The notes under the pieces were generated by a model. The model made no database searches. It was not told the origin of the DNA and worked only from the letters and a program-made list of their open reading frames with translations. The position numbers and the translations under genes are program-made. Shown here in pieces: positions 8,007 through 16,809 of a DNA stretch of 64,000 nt (the stretch's first letter is position 1; each line of letters opens with the position of its first letter). The stretch is taken from assembly GCF_027563465.1 (NCBI RefSeq), contig NZ_JAPFQA010000020.1:16243-80242 (forward strand), read 5' to 3'. The stretch comes from Mesorhizobium qingshengii (GTDB lineage: Bacteria; Pseudomonadota; Alphaproteobacteria; Rhizobiales; Rhizobiaceae).

Positions 8007-10025
8007 ATGAACGCATATGCGCACCAGCCGTCGCCTCTGTATCTGGGCATCGACACCGGCGGCACGTACACCGATGCCGTCCTGTGGTCGGAATCTACCG
8101 GCATTGTGGCCAAGGCCAAATCGCTGACCACACGACACGATCTTGCCGAGGGCATCGCCGGTGCCGTCGATGCTGTTTTGGCCGAGGCTGCCGTCAGACC
8201 CAGCGCGATCAAGCTTGTCTCGATGTCGACCACGCTGGCCACCAACGCGCTCGTCGAAGGGCAGGGCGGACGGGTCGCGCTGATCATGGTCGGCTTCGAT
8301 GAAGCCGATCTTGCCCGGAGCGGATTGTCCAAAGCCCTCGGCTCCGATCCGGTCATCCTTTGCCAGGGCGGACATGACGTCCACGGCGATCCGCGTCCTT
8401 TGGTGCTGGACGCTCTCGTGGCCGCGCTGCCGTCTCTCGGCGACACTGTCTCGGGTGTCGCCGTGGCCTCCTATTTTGCGGTTCGCAATCCCGAACATGA
8501 GATCGCGGTACGCGACGTCATCCGCGCGCGGACCGGGCTTCCGGTGACCTGTTCGCATGAATTGTCGTCGAAACTTGGCGGCCCGCGTCGGGCGCTGACG
8601 ACGCTTCTCAATGCGCGACTGATCTCGATGATTGATCGCCTCGTCAACGCCACCGAGGGCTTTCTGGCGCAACGTGGGATCGTCGCTCCGCTCATGGTCG
8701 TACGCGGCGATGGCGCGCTCATTACCGCCGAATTCGCTCGGGCCCGGCCGATCGAGACCATCCTCTCAGGACCAGCGGCAAGCCTGGTGGGGGCGCGGTA
8801 CATGACCGGCATCGATGACGCCGTCGTGTCCGACATTGGCGGCACCACCACCGACATCGCCGTTCTCGACGGCGGCCGCCTGCGGCTCGATCCGGAAGGC
8901 GCCACCGTCGGCGGAATGCGAACCATGGTGGAAGCCGTCGCCATGCGCACCTTTGGCCTCGGTGGAGATTCGGAAGTCTCGCTTCATGAGCGATCGCTGA
9001 CTTCGACGATCGTGCTCGGGCCCCGCCGACTGGTACCGCTGGCGCTCGCGGCAGTGAAGCACGACGATGCCATATACAAAGGTCTCAAGCGGCAGTTGCT
9101 CAGCCCAAACACGAGCCGGCTGGACGGCCGTTTCGCGGTGCGTACGGGTGTGCCCGAGCGTCTCGCTGCAGGCCTGACGGTTACCGAGGCAAGGCTCTAT
9201 GCCGACATATCGACAATTCCCGCCGCGCTTGATCGGCTGCTCGTATCGACGTCACAGGTCGCAACACTCAACCGCCTGGTCGCGCGCGGTCTGGTGCATA
9301 TCGTGGGCTTCACGCCCTCCGACGCGGCCCACGTGGTCGGCCGGCAAGGGAATTGGGATCCCGTCGCGGCTCGACTGGGCGCCGAACTGTTTTCACGCAA
9401 GCGCGACGCCCAGGGGCATCGTGTCGCCAAAGAAGCAGAAGCTCTTTCCGAGATGGTTCTCGCCACGGTGACCCGGCGTTCGGCCGAAGCTATTCTTGAA
9501 ACAGTCTTTGCCGAGGACGGGCTGGAGGGCGGCGTCTCCATTGCCAGCCCGCTGGTGCAGCGGGCGGTTGGCCGACAAGGCGGCATGGCGCAGCTGTCGA
9601 TCGCACTCGACCGGCCGGTGATCGGCCTCGGCGCATCGGCGTCGCTTCACTACGCGGGGCTGCCGCCGATCATCGGCAATGCGTGCAGGATTGCCGAACA
9701 TGCCGACGTCGCCAATGCGCTGGGCGCGGTGGTCGGGCAGGTACGGATGTCGGCGGAAGCCCGCGTCAGCCAGCCGGAGATCGGCCTCTTCCGTCTCAAT
9801 TCCGGCCTGCGCCTGGACGATTATGACACCGAGGACGAAGCAATGGCCGCCGCCGAAGCCCACATTCGCGCCTTGGCAGCAGGTCTCGCCGAGCGCGCCG
9901 GGACCGATCAGGCGCGGATCGAGATCTCACGGGACATAAGGGTTGCTACAATCGAGGGCGAGCGCAGTTTCGTCGAAGCCATCGTCGTCGCTACAGCCAC
10001 GGGGCGGCCGCGCATTGCGTCATGA
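8007..10025 (+). CDS. Hydantoinase/oxoprolinase family protein (HyuA-like)
   Basis: 672 aa. Begins with the ATP-binding sugar-kinase-like signature LGIDTGGTYTDAVLW and later shows SDIGGTTTDIAVLDGG and GLGGDSEV, all typical of the ATP-dependent hydantoinase A/5-oxoprolinase family. Enzymes of this family hydrolyse cyclic amides using ATP. The usual partner HyuB is not nearby, and the length and C-terminus resemble the stand-alone subgroup whose substrate is unknown. The start at 8007 lies just after the ferredoxin relic. The specific substrate cannot be inferred. Confidence 0.88.
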   Translation: MNAYAHQPSPLYLGIDTGGTYTDAVLWSESTGIVAKAKSLTTRHDLAEGIAGAVDAVLAEAAVRPSAIKLVSMSTTLATNALVEGQGGRVALIMVGFDEADLARSGLSKALGSDPVILCQGGHDVHGDPRPLVLDALVAALPSLGDTVSGVAVASYFAVRNPEHEIAVRDVIRARTGLPVTCSHELSSKLGGPRRALTTLLNARLISMIDRLVNATEGFLAQRGIVAPLMVVRGDGALITAEFARARPIETILSGPAASLVGARYMTGIDDAVVSDIGGTTTDIAVLDGGRLRLDPEGATVGGMRTMVEAVAMRTFGLGGDSEVSLHERSLTSTIVLGPRRLVPLALAAVKHDDAIYKGLKRQLLSPNTSRLDGRFAVRTGVPERLAAGLTVTEARLYADISTIPAALDRLLVSTSQVATLNRLVARGLVHIVGFTPSDAAHVVGRQGNWDPVAARLGAELFSRKRDAQGHRVAKEAEALSEMVLATVTRRSAEAILETVFAEDGLEGGVSIASPLVQRAVGRQGGMAQLSIALDRPVIGLGASASLHYAGLPPIIGNACRIAEHADVANALGAVVGQVRMSAEARVSQPEIGLFRLNSGLRLDDYDTEDEAMAAAEAHIRALAAGLAERAGTDQARIEISRDIRVATIEGERSFVEAIVVATATGRPRIAS

Positions 10026-10118
10026 CGCAGATCAGGGCCGCCCACCGACCACGTCCCGCATGTGCAGACGAATTGAAGCACAGGCGACCGAGTTTTCTAA
10101 ACGGCCGCGGGATCCGGG

Positions 10119-10595
10119 CTACGTGCCCGCGACTCCACAATCGGGACCTGGCGCCGATTGGTCGCCATCGCGGACGAGCAGACGCCTCAGCATCGGTTCT
10201 ATGCGTGAAAGCTCGTCGAGATGCGCGGCCGACAGCTCGGCCAGGCAATCGTCGGCTCGCTCGGTCAGCCGCAGCAGCACGCGGCGATGGTCGTCCCTGT
10301 CCTGATCCCGCGCGACCAGTCCTGCCTCGCTGAGACGGTTGACCAGCTCGACGGCGCTGTGATGGCGGATGCGAAGGCGTTCCGCCAGATCGCCAATCGC
10401 CACCGGTCCGCCGCCTGGGAAACCCTTGATCGCCAGCAGCGCCTGGTGCTGGCGCGGCGTCAGGCCGGCGTCTTCCGCCTGCAATTGGCTGAATTCGAGG
10501 AAACGGCGGATCAGGTAGCGAAACTCGGACAGCCGCTGGTAGTCGGCTTGTCTGATGGCGGGGCGTGGTTTGTGCGGCTGCGTCATGTCTGACAT
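10119..10595 (-). CDS. MarR family transcriptional regulator
   Basis: 158 aa with a winged HTH at residues 45-115: LTPRQHQALLAIKG, IGDLAERLRIRHHSAVELVN and the wing DRDDHRRVLLRLT are characteristic. The N-terminal and C-terminal helices form the dimer interface. It is divergent from the ClC channel gene; the 151-bp spacer holds a perfect TATCGT-GTT-ACGATA dyad, most likely its operator, so it probably represses itself and the channel. The ligand is unknown. Confidence 0.92.
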   Translation of the reverse strand: MSDMTQPHKPRPAIRQADYQRLSEFRYLIRRFLEFSQLQAEDAGLTPRQHQALLAIKGFPGGGPVAIGDLAERLRIRHHSAVELVNRLSEAGLVARDQDRDDHRRVLLRLTERADDCLAELSAAHLDELSRIEPMLRRLLVRDGDQSAPGPDCGVAGT

Positions 10596-10653
10596 TTGTT
10601 CGTTTTCCGCGAAAGCTCAAACGGATTTCGAGCGAAACCGGCTTGAATATTTA

Positions 10654-10668
10654 TATCGTGTTACGATA
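10654..10668. promoter_or_regulatory. MarR-type operator dyad
   Basis: TATCGT, GTT, ACGATA: a perfect 6-bp inverted repeat with 3-bp spacer between marR-like gene (start 10595) and clcA (start 10747), inside an AT-rich patch likely to hold the promoters. MarR proteins bind dyads of this size. Confidence 0.65.
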
Positions 10669-10746
10669 CATAGCCAACCGACAACCCGGCTGGCCGCTTC
10701 GGCCGTGCCTCAGGTTCGAGATCCGGCCGCCGCCAGAAAGCACCCC

Positions 10747-12564
10747 ATGAAGATCCACCATTCCAATCCCGGCCATCTCAGGGATTTCACCACCGATGCC
10801 AGGGTGCTGTTCATCGCGGCAATAGCCGTCGTGGTCGCCTCGGCGGGCCTGTTTGCCGGCATCGGGCTTTTGAAGCTGATCCGTCTGGCCACCAACATTG
10901 CTTATTTCGGCCAGTTTTCGCTCGCCGATCTCAAGCTGCGGGACACGCCGCTCGGACTTGCCGCCGTCATCGTCCCGGTGATCGGCGCGCTGATCATCGG
11001 CCTGATGGCGCGCTTCGGCAGCGAGAAGATTCGCGGCCACGGCATTCCCGAGGCTATCGAGGCGATCCTGCTCGGGCGTTCCAAGCTCGACGCCAAGGTT
11101 GCGGTCCTGAAGCCGCTGTCGTCGGCTATCTCGATCGGCTCCGGCGGCCCGTTCGGCGCCGAGGGCCCGATCATCATGACCGGCGGCGCGATCGGCTCGC
11201 TGATCGCGCAGATGCTGCCGGTCAGCGACAATGAACGCAAGACGCTGCTGGTGGCTGGTGCGGCGGCGGGCATGACCACCGTGTTCGGAACACCGATCGC
11301 CGCCATCATGCTGGCGGTCGAACTGCTGCTTTTCGAATGGACCCCGCGCAGCTTCATCCCCGTGGCGGTGGCGGCGATCATTGCCGAGGTCGAGCGCACC
11401 CTGCTGCATCTGCCTGGCCCCATCTTTCCGTTTCAGGGCGGCATGGAGGTGTCCTTTGTCGGCCTTGCCGGCTGGGTGGCGATCGGTGTCGCGGCCGGCC
11501 TTTTGTCGGGGCTGCTGACGCAGATGGTCTATGCCTGCGAGGACGGCTTCCAGAAGCTGCCCATCCACTGGATGTGGTGGCCAATGATTGGCGGTCTGGT
11601 GATCGGCATAGGCGGGCTGATCGAACCGCAGGCGCTCGGCGTCGGCTATGACAACATCTCCGACATGCTGGAAGGCCGCACGGTCGCTAACGCGGCACTC
11701 ATCCTCTTGGTGGTGAAGGCCATCATCTGGTCGGTTGCACTCGGCTCGGGAACATCTGGAGGTGTGCTGGCGCCGCTGCTGATCATGGGCGGTGCGATGG
11801 GGGCGGTGCTCGCTGGCGTTCTGCCTGCGGCGGATCCGGGCTTCTGGGCGCTGCTGGCGATGGCCGCCACGATGGGTGGTACGATGCGGGCGCCGCTGAC
11901 CGCAACTTTCTTTGCCGTCGAACTGACCGGCAATACGCACATGCTGGTGCCGCTGATCGCGGCCTGTGCCGCGGCGCACGCGGTCACGGTGCTGCTGATG
12001 AAGCGTTCGATCCTGACCGAGAAGATCGCCAGAAGGGGACACCATCTGGTTCGCGAGTATCGCGTCGATCCCTTCGCTCTGACCAGGGTGCGCGAGGTGA
12101 TGACCTCCGAGGTCGAGAGTGTGCCGGCGACGATGACGCTGCATGGCGCCGCGGCATTCCTGACCGCGCCGGAAACGCGGCATCCGAGCTTTCCAGTGAT
12201 CGACGAGAACGGGCATGTGCTCGGCCTCATCGATCCGCCCGCGATCCTGCGCTGGAGACGCGCCGGCACCCACCGCACCACGACGCTTGGCGAGTTGCTG
12301 GCCGGCGGCAAAGTCACGCTGGCCTATCCGGATGAGTATCTGGAAGGTCTCTCCGACAAATTGCTGATCGCCAACGTATCCCATCTGCCCGTCGTCACCC
12401 GTGAGGGCTTGCAGTTGGTCGGCTATGTCGGCTGGAAGGATCTGATGCGCGCGCGGTCCAGGAAACAGGCCGAGGAGCGCGACCGCTCGACCTTGCTTGG
12501 CTTCGGCACACGGCGCGGGAACGCGCTCGATGGCCAAAAGACAAACAAGCAATTCAGCACCTGA
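10747..12564 (+). CDS. ClC-type chloride channel/transporter with CBS domains
   Basis: About 605 aa from the ATG at 10747. Residues 20-430 are the ClC membrane domain with the selectivity motifs GSGGPFGAEGP and GSGTSGGVLAP, and the gating Glu within AEGP. A C-terminal pair of CBS domains follows (about 455-575: VREVMTSEVESVPATMT, then FPVIDENGHVLGLID). ClC proteins move Cl- or exchange Cl-/H+. CBS-bearing bacterial members are common in rhizobia. The frame is open further upstream (from 10555), but that part overlaps the operator and the divergent gene. Probably controlled by the MarR protein. Confidence 0.93.
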   Translation: MKIHHSNPGHLRDFTTDARVLFIAAIAVVVASAGLFAGIGLLKLIRLATNIAYFGQFSLADLKLRDTPLGLAAVIVPVIGALIIGLMARFGSEKIRGHGIPEAIEAILLGRSKLDAKVAVLKPLSSAISIGSGGPFGAEGPIIMTGGAIGSLIAQMLPVSDNERKTLLVAGAAAGMTTVFGTPIAAIMLAVELLLFEWTPRSFIPVAVAAIIAEVERTLLHLPGPIFPFQGGMEVSFVGLAGWVAIGVAAGLLSGLLTQMVYACEDGFQKLPIHWMWWPMIGGLVIGIGGLIEPQALGVGYDNISDMLEGRTVANAALILLVVKAIIWSVALGSGTSGGVLAPLLIMGGAMGAVLAGVLPAADPGFWALLAMAATMGGTMRAPLTATFFAVELTGNTHMLVPLIAACAAAHAVTVLLMKRSILTEKIARRGHHLVREYRVDPFALTRVREVMTSEVESVPATMTLHGAAAFLTAPETRHPSFPVIDENGHVLGLIDPPAILRWRRAGTHRTTTLGELLAGGKVTLAYPDEYLEGLSDKLLIANVSHLPVVTREGLQLVGYVGWKDLMRARSRKQAEERDRSTLLGFGTRRGNALDGQKTNKQFST

Positions 12565-12573
12565 GCTGGACTC

Positions 12574-12820
12574 TCACTCAACCAAAATATGTGCTGCCCG
12601 AGCAGCTTCGACGAAGACTTCTCTTGCGACATCGGCGGGAGACACCCCCACTTTTGGCCTGTCGACAAGCTCTTAACGCGGACCGATGTATTTGACTTCC
12701 TGCGTCGCGCCAGTGGTTTCGAGCAAATCTGCCGCTTGTTGAGCGTTCGACAGATTGCGAATGTCTCCACTTATGCCAGTGGTGACAGGACACAGGCTTG
12801 GAAAACCAGGCTTCGTCCAT
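12574..12820 (-). pseudogene. DUF982 family pseudogene with several frameshifts
   Basis: Pieces of a short DUF982 protein are visible in order but in alternating frames: MDEAWFSKPV, then TGISGDIRNLSNAQQAADLL, then HWRDAGSQIHRSALRACRQA, then VSPADVAREVFVEAARAAHI and stop at 12574. Together they cover the expected family length of about 80 aa. At least three frame changes are needed, so the gene is dead. DUF982 proteins are rhizobial and of unknown function. Confidence 0.7.
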
Positions 12821-12959
12821 GATGGAACCTTAGATGAAGCGTACTGAACCAAAACGCACGCGTGGATCAACGGTTTCGTTGAACCGCAGCCACCGTTGCG
12901 TGCCACGCGGACGTGACACCGATCACGTCCGCGCCCAAAGCAATACTTATTTTGCCAGC

Positions 12960-13511
12960 TTAATCAGCTGACGGTCCGGGATCGTCGAAGCAATCCGTCA
13001 TGAACATCGACCTGGCTGCCCTCAGGAGAATGTCTCCTGAGCCGCGCGCGGCGCCCAGAGCGGGCTGAGGCGCTTGCCCGCTTGCCGCCGCTCGACCAAG
13101 CCTGGCCTTTTCTCGCAGGGAGGACTCAGGCTGATAAACCACATGATCTACGGAGACCGTTTCTTCGCTTCCGTCCCCCCCCGCGAATGTCATCCGCTCG
13201 CCTTCAGCCACGCCCAGAAGCGCGAGCCCGCGCGGATTGGTGATCGACAGAACCGACCCGACGAGGCCGCGCATCACGTCATGGGTAACGATGCGCGTTT
13301 CAGCCGGGGCATCGTTCACCCTGTAAGTGACCCGGCTGCTCAGCGTTACAACGTTTGCCGGGATATCCTCCCGGAACGTCACGACGGCGGCCGACAGCTT
13401 TCTCTTCAGGATGGGGACCAAGGGATCGTCACGCCCAAGGCAACGGTCGAGCATGATTTCGAGGATGGTGTAGTCTTTTGTCGTGAGGCGAAAGACTTGA
13501 CTGTTGCGCAT
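12960..13511 (-). CDS. Rnk/GreA C-terminal-like regulator, paralogue 1
   Basis: 183 aa. The N-terminus (residues 8-45, LTTKDYTILEIMLDR) resembles the Rnk dimer/coiled region. Residues 50-135 form the GreA/GreB C-terminal fold found in Rnk, with VTLSSRVTYRV, MRGLVG, ITNPRGLALLGVAEG. Rnk-type proteins bind RNA polymerase near the secondary channel; the name refers to nucleoside diphosphate kinase regulation in Escherichia. The start at 13511 has GGAGAT 8 bp upstream. A 10-bp perfect hairpin with a T-tract lies 74 bp before it. The long C-terminal tail ends CFDDPGPSAD, shared with paralogue 2 and a relic at 5048. Which RNA polymerase effect it has is unknown. Confidence 0.85.
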   Translation of the reverse strand: MRNSQVFRLTTKDYTILEIMLDRCLGRDDPLVPILKRKLSAAVVTFREDIPANVVTLSSRVTYRVNDAPAETRIVTHDVMRGLVGSVLSITNPRGLALLGVAEGERMTFAGGDGSEETVSVDHVVYQPESSLREKARLGRAAASGQAPQPALGAARGSGDILLRAARSMFMTDCFDDPGPSAD

Positions 13512-13574
13512 GACATATCTCCACATCGCGCGGCGATTGTTTTCCGCAGCCGAGCCGACAGAATACGTCGGGAG

Positions 13575-13613
13575 AAAAATACCGCCCCTGGCTCTGGCAG
13601 GCCGAGCCAGGGG
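13575..13613 (-). terminator. Terminator-like hairpin in leader of Rnk paralogue 1
   Basis: On the minus strand CCCCTGGCTC, 9-nt loop, GAGCCAGGGG (perfect 10-bp stem, bases 13585-13613), followed by GCGGTATTTTTC. It lies between the presumed promoter region and the gene start 74 bp downstream, so it reads as an attenuator rather than a gene end. Confidence 0.65.
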
Positions 13614-13790
13614 CCATGATCCCGCAACGGGGAAAACCCGGACGTAAAAAGCGATTTCACGGCGGTTTTCATGGTACTATAACGGTTTAAGTTCGGAATA
13701 GAACCAATATGTGACCGACTTCAAGACGGTCTCATAACCCGATTCGGGGCGATTATCTGCAAGGCAGCGTCATATGTGTTATGTCGAATA

Positions 13791-13913
13791 CTATTTCTTC
13801 GGCACGCGCTGCCCCGTTCTGACAGATTGCTGAGATACCGCAGATATTTCTACATCTTTTTCTCTGATTTTCTTTGGCTTGCGAATTTCTCGGTTACCGT
13901 TTTTCTTTGACAT
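13791..13913 (-). CDS. Small basic conserved protein (40 aa)
   Basis: 40 aa: MSKKNGNREIRKPKKIREKD followed by a 20-residue polar tail ending VPKK. The start KKxGNRExxKPKK is a pattern I recognise from short, highly basic proteins found across rhizobia and often annotated as hypothetical. AGGA precedes the ATG with 5-bp spacing, and the codon order is clean. Function unknown; it may bind nucleic acid because of its charge. Promoter and target unknown. Confidence 0.7.
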   Translation of the reverse strand: MSKKNGNREIRKPKKIREKDVEISAVSQQSVRTGQRVPKK

Positions 13914-14059
13914 TGGATTCCTGCCCTGAGGTCAAGGTTTCGTCAGCTGCGTCCGGCTCTTTATCGCGCCGGAACAAGCCGCGTGACGTTCACAATCGGA
14001 TTGAGCCCGCAAATGTTGTGGCCAGCTCACCCACTTAGATCGGTGATGTCAGAAGAACT

Positions 14060-14100
14060 CCCTGGCCCGCTTGTCGCTTCGGCGACAATCCGGACCAGGG
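14060..14100. other. Long RNA hairpin with UUCG tetraloop
   Basis: CCCTGG-C-CCG-C-TTGTCGC, loop TTCG, GCGACAA-TC-CGG-A-CCAGGG: a 7-bp perfect inner stem closed by a UUCG tetraloop, plus outer 3-bp and 6-bp stems with small internal mismatches. It lies in a region without recognisable proteins and could belong to a small RNA or a transcript end. No T-tract follows on either strand. Confidence 0.5.
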
Positions 14101-15723
14101 CTAGTGGCCTACGATGAGGCCCAGCCGAACAAACGGCAAATAGCGGAGCAAACTTTGCATGCCGCCATTTTGACCATAACGCCGCAGAAGTCAAATGTGG
14201 GAATGCATGTCACAAGGAATACTTTTGTCGCAGGGCAGTTTCCATCCTTGCTTTAGCCGGAGCAACGTTTACATTGCCGGCATGCGCACGAAAACGTTTA
14301 TCTTGATGCTGAGGCTTTCCGGGGAAGCATATGCTTTTCCCCGGGGTGGCTCGATGGTGAACTGAGGGCCGCACAGTACTCCACTCCGGGATGGATCGCC
14401 AAATCGACGCGGTGCAGTTTTTTGCACGTTGCTTTTACAACGTGCGCCTGGAGTCCACTATGTTCACCCACGTCCTGGCCGTCACGTGCCAGACCTGTCG
14501 CCGTAACTTGCCCAGAGCTGCACGCCGGTGCCCTTGGTGCGCTGGCCAGGGCATCCGTCAGCATGGCTGTCATGCACGCCCTCAGAAAGGGCTTTCGAGG
14601 CCATCGGTCTGCGGCGCTCGAAAGCGCCGGGACCTAGATTGCGCCGACGATTGAAAAGCTGCTTGCCACGGCGAGCGAGCGTCGTTCCAGGACACCGATA
14701 TAATCCGTCGACAAGGCGCCCTTGCGTGGCGCCAATCCAAGGGTGGTGAGCTCAAGACTATCCTGAGCACCGCGCGCCGGGGCGGCGGATTGTGCCAAAG
14801 GCTGGCCAATCAAAGCCAAGAGCCCGGCAACCTATCAGAAGATCCTTCGCGACGGTTCGACGCCCTTACGCCGTCTTGTTCTGTTCGGCATCGAAGTCCG
14901 GGGGCACGCTGACAACTGGCAGAAACCGGAAGACGGCCGTGTGCCTGGTGAGCAGGGGCCGGTCGTGGCTGGCTCATTGCAAGGACCTGAAAGCCAAAAC
15001 AGAAAGCCCGGTTTCACGCCGGGCCTTGGGATAGGTCAATGGGGAACACCGAAATGCGGGAGAATAGGCGCCTTCGGCACCCATACCTTGCCTTGCCACT
15101 GCAAGTGCCCTGCCGCCAGCAATGCTGGCGACAGAGAGTCGGGAGCGCGTGCGGTAACAGTTAATTCAACCATTGCTAGTATTTTGGTGAGGCAGCGGCT
15201 CCGACACAGCGACGGGGTGGGTTGCCGGAGCCGCCCGCGCAGCCAGGGTTGGGGTTCGACCGCGCTGTCCCAGAATAGGACGGCGCGGTCAACGATTCGT
15301 TAAAATGCTTCGCAACCAATTAAGTGCCCGCTGATTTGGGTTGCGGTTTCATCCCGACATTGATGCCGGCGCTCGTCGACCGGCCCCCCGAAGGTCACGA
15401 CTGGACGGCGAAATATCGCGATCTTGGAGGCCGCGAGCCTCGATGCGGGAAGCGCCAACGCGGTGCCTGCCTTGGCTTCGCGAAGCCCAGCCGGCATCGT
15501 TGCGCCAGCCAGGGCGCTCGCGCCAATAACGCTGGATGCCGGGTGCCGTCATTTGTTCAGGCCTTGGAAGGCTGATTTCGTCACGTGGTCCACGGCGGTT
15601 GCTTCAAACGCTGCACGCCCACAGCCAACACAATCGGAACAAGACCGTCCAGAACGAGTTCAGCCCGCTCATACAGCTATGTGAATTCCTGCCATCGTAG
15701 TCGGGTGGTTCCTCCTTGTTCGG
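14101..15723. other. Gene-poor stretch with several hairpins
   Basis: No frame here shows a family I recognise. Stem-loops seen: 14319-14344 (CCGGGGAA ... TTCCCCGG with a 2-nt bulge), 14424-14445 (perfect GCACGTTG/CAACGTGC), 15006-15024 (GCCCGG/CCGGGC; on the minus strand followed by TTTCTGTTTT, so a plausible minus-strand terminator) and 15258-15290 (13-bp stem GACCGCGCTGTCC with one G-U pair). Either small RNAs or decayed genes could be present. Confidence 0.5.
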
Positions 15724-16173
15724 TCACGGATAAGGCGTCGCGCCTTTCTTGGCTTGCTTCGGCTCCGGCTTTGGCTGTTGGAACACTATCCCGCAGCCCT
15801 TCTGCGCGCTGGCTATTTCGAGCGCCTGCATCTGGCCTTTCAGATTGGCGACCTGGCCAGCTTCAGCGCCGTCGCCATGCATCAAGAACAAGGCAGGCCA
15901 GAAGACAACCATTCCCACCGTAAAGGCGACGGCATCTCCTGTCGCTTTCTGGTTCTGGTTTCCGGTTGCCAATGCAACTTGAGACGTCACCGCCTGTGCC
16001 TCTGCAGCGATCTGTTGACAGGTCAAGCTCTGATACAAAATTGGTGATGTATAAGCGGCTGTGATCTTATCTGCTGGCGTGGCGCAGGCGGTCAGCAGAG
16101 CGGCCGAAGCCACCCCTAAATATCCAAGAGTTTTCAAGATTTTTCCCCAATGCCCGGCCCACCCCTGAGCCAT
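15724..16173 (-). CDS. Putative lipoprotein
   Basis: 149 aa. The N-terminal signal ends with the lipobox LLTAC (Cys at about residue 30), so the protein is probably lipid-anchored in the envelope. A TSPILYQSLTCQQIAAEAQ segment follows, then a hydrophobic span (VAFTVGMVVFWPALFLMHG), then a helix AGQVANLKGQMQALEIASAQ and KKGC near the end. The pattern of a Cys-containing N-terminal helix plus a membrane-like span recurs in a rhizobial lipoprotein family of unknown function. Start at 16173 chosen because it gives a normal signal peptide; its ribosome site is weak. Confidence 0.75.
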   Translation of the reverse strand: MAQGWAGHWGKILKTLGYLGVASAALLTACATPADKITAAYTSPILYQSLTCQQIAAEAQAVTSQVALATGNQNQKATGDAVAFTVGMVVFWPALFLMHGDGAEAGQVANLKGQMQALEIASAQKGCGIVFQQPKPEPKQAKKGATPYP

Positions 16174-16809
16174 AGATCCAGAATAGGTCAGACAACCGGT
16201 TGAGAGACAATGGCGCTCCTGCATCAACACGCAGGATTATCCAATGGGCCAACGCCAATGACCCTTGCAGTTGGAGGGTGGCATCAGCGTTTCCTCGCGA
16301 CTGGTTGGAGGGGGCAAACAAGCATTTGGCATGCGGTTCCGACGCCGTCTGACGATCGGTGTGAAGGGGGCCCCTGACGCTGCTGGCCCGCAAGATCGTC
16401 GCACAACTGCTTGACCGCAATTCGCTGTATCGCGGACGAGACCGACCGACTGCGGCCCAGGGGACAGTTCGAGCGAGCGACCAGGTGTCACCCGACGTCG
16501 ACGCCGGCGGTAGGGGGCGAGGCTCTTCTGGAGCCCCCGAACTGGCGTTGAACCGGCATTTGTCGCAAACCCCGCGCCAGCCAACCAGGCAGAGACGCCA
16601 TTTCTGACTTCCTGCCAGGCGATGGAGGCCGCGCGGAGTCGGCCCACCGCAGATCGGGCTCGCGCTGCCATAGGAAACGAGACCCCGCGGCGGTTCCTCG
16701 TCGAGAGTTTCGATCCAAGTCCTGAATCCGCGTGAGCGGCCTGATCGGAACATCGGAAGTTCTGGCGCATTGCTGGTAGACACAATTGCCAAATGCCGAC
16801 GGACGCAAG
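16174..16809. other. Intergenic region, nothing recognised
   Basis: Over 600 bp between the lipoprotein start and the YihY-like gene. Long open frames on both strands have no recognisable motifs and lack good ribosome sites. Presumably it holds the promoters of both divergent genes. Confidence 0.5.

Noticed and set aside
14391..14654. Plus-strand frame with CQTCRR...CPWC resembling a zinc ribbon
   Set aside because: No supporting start site, no family context, and overlapping frames look equally plausible.
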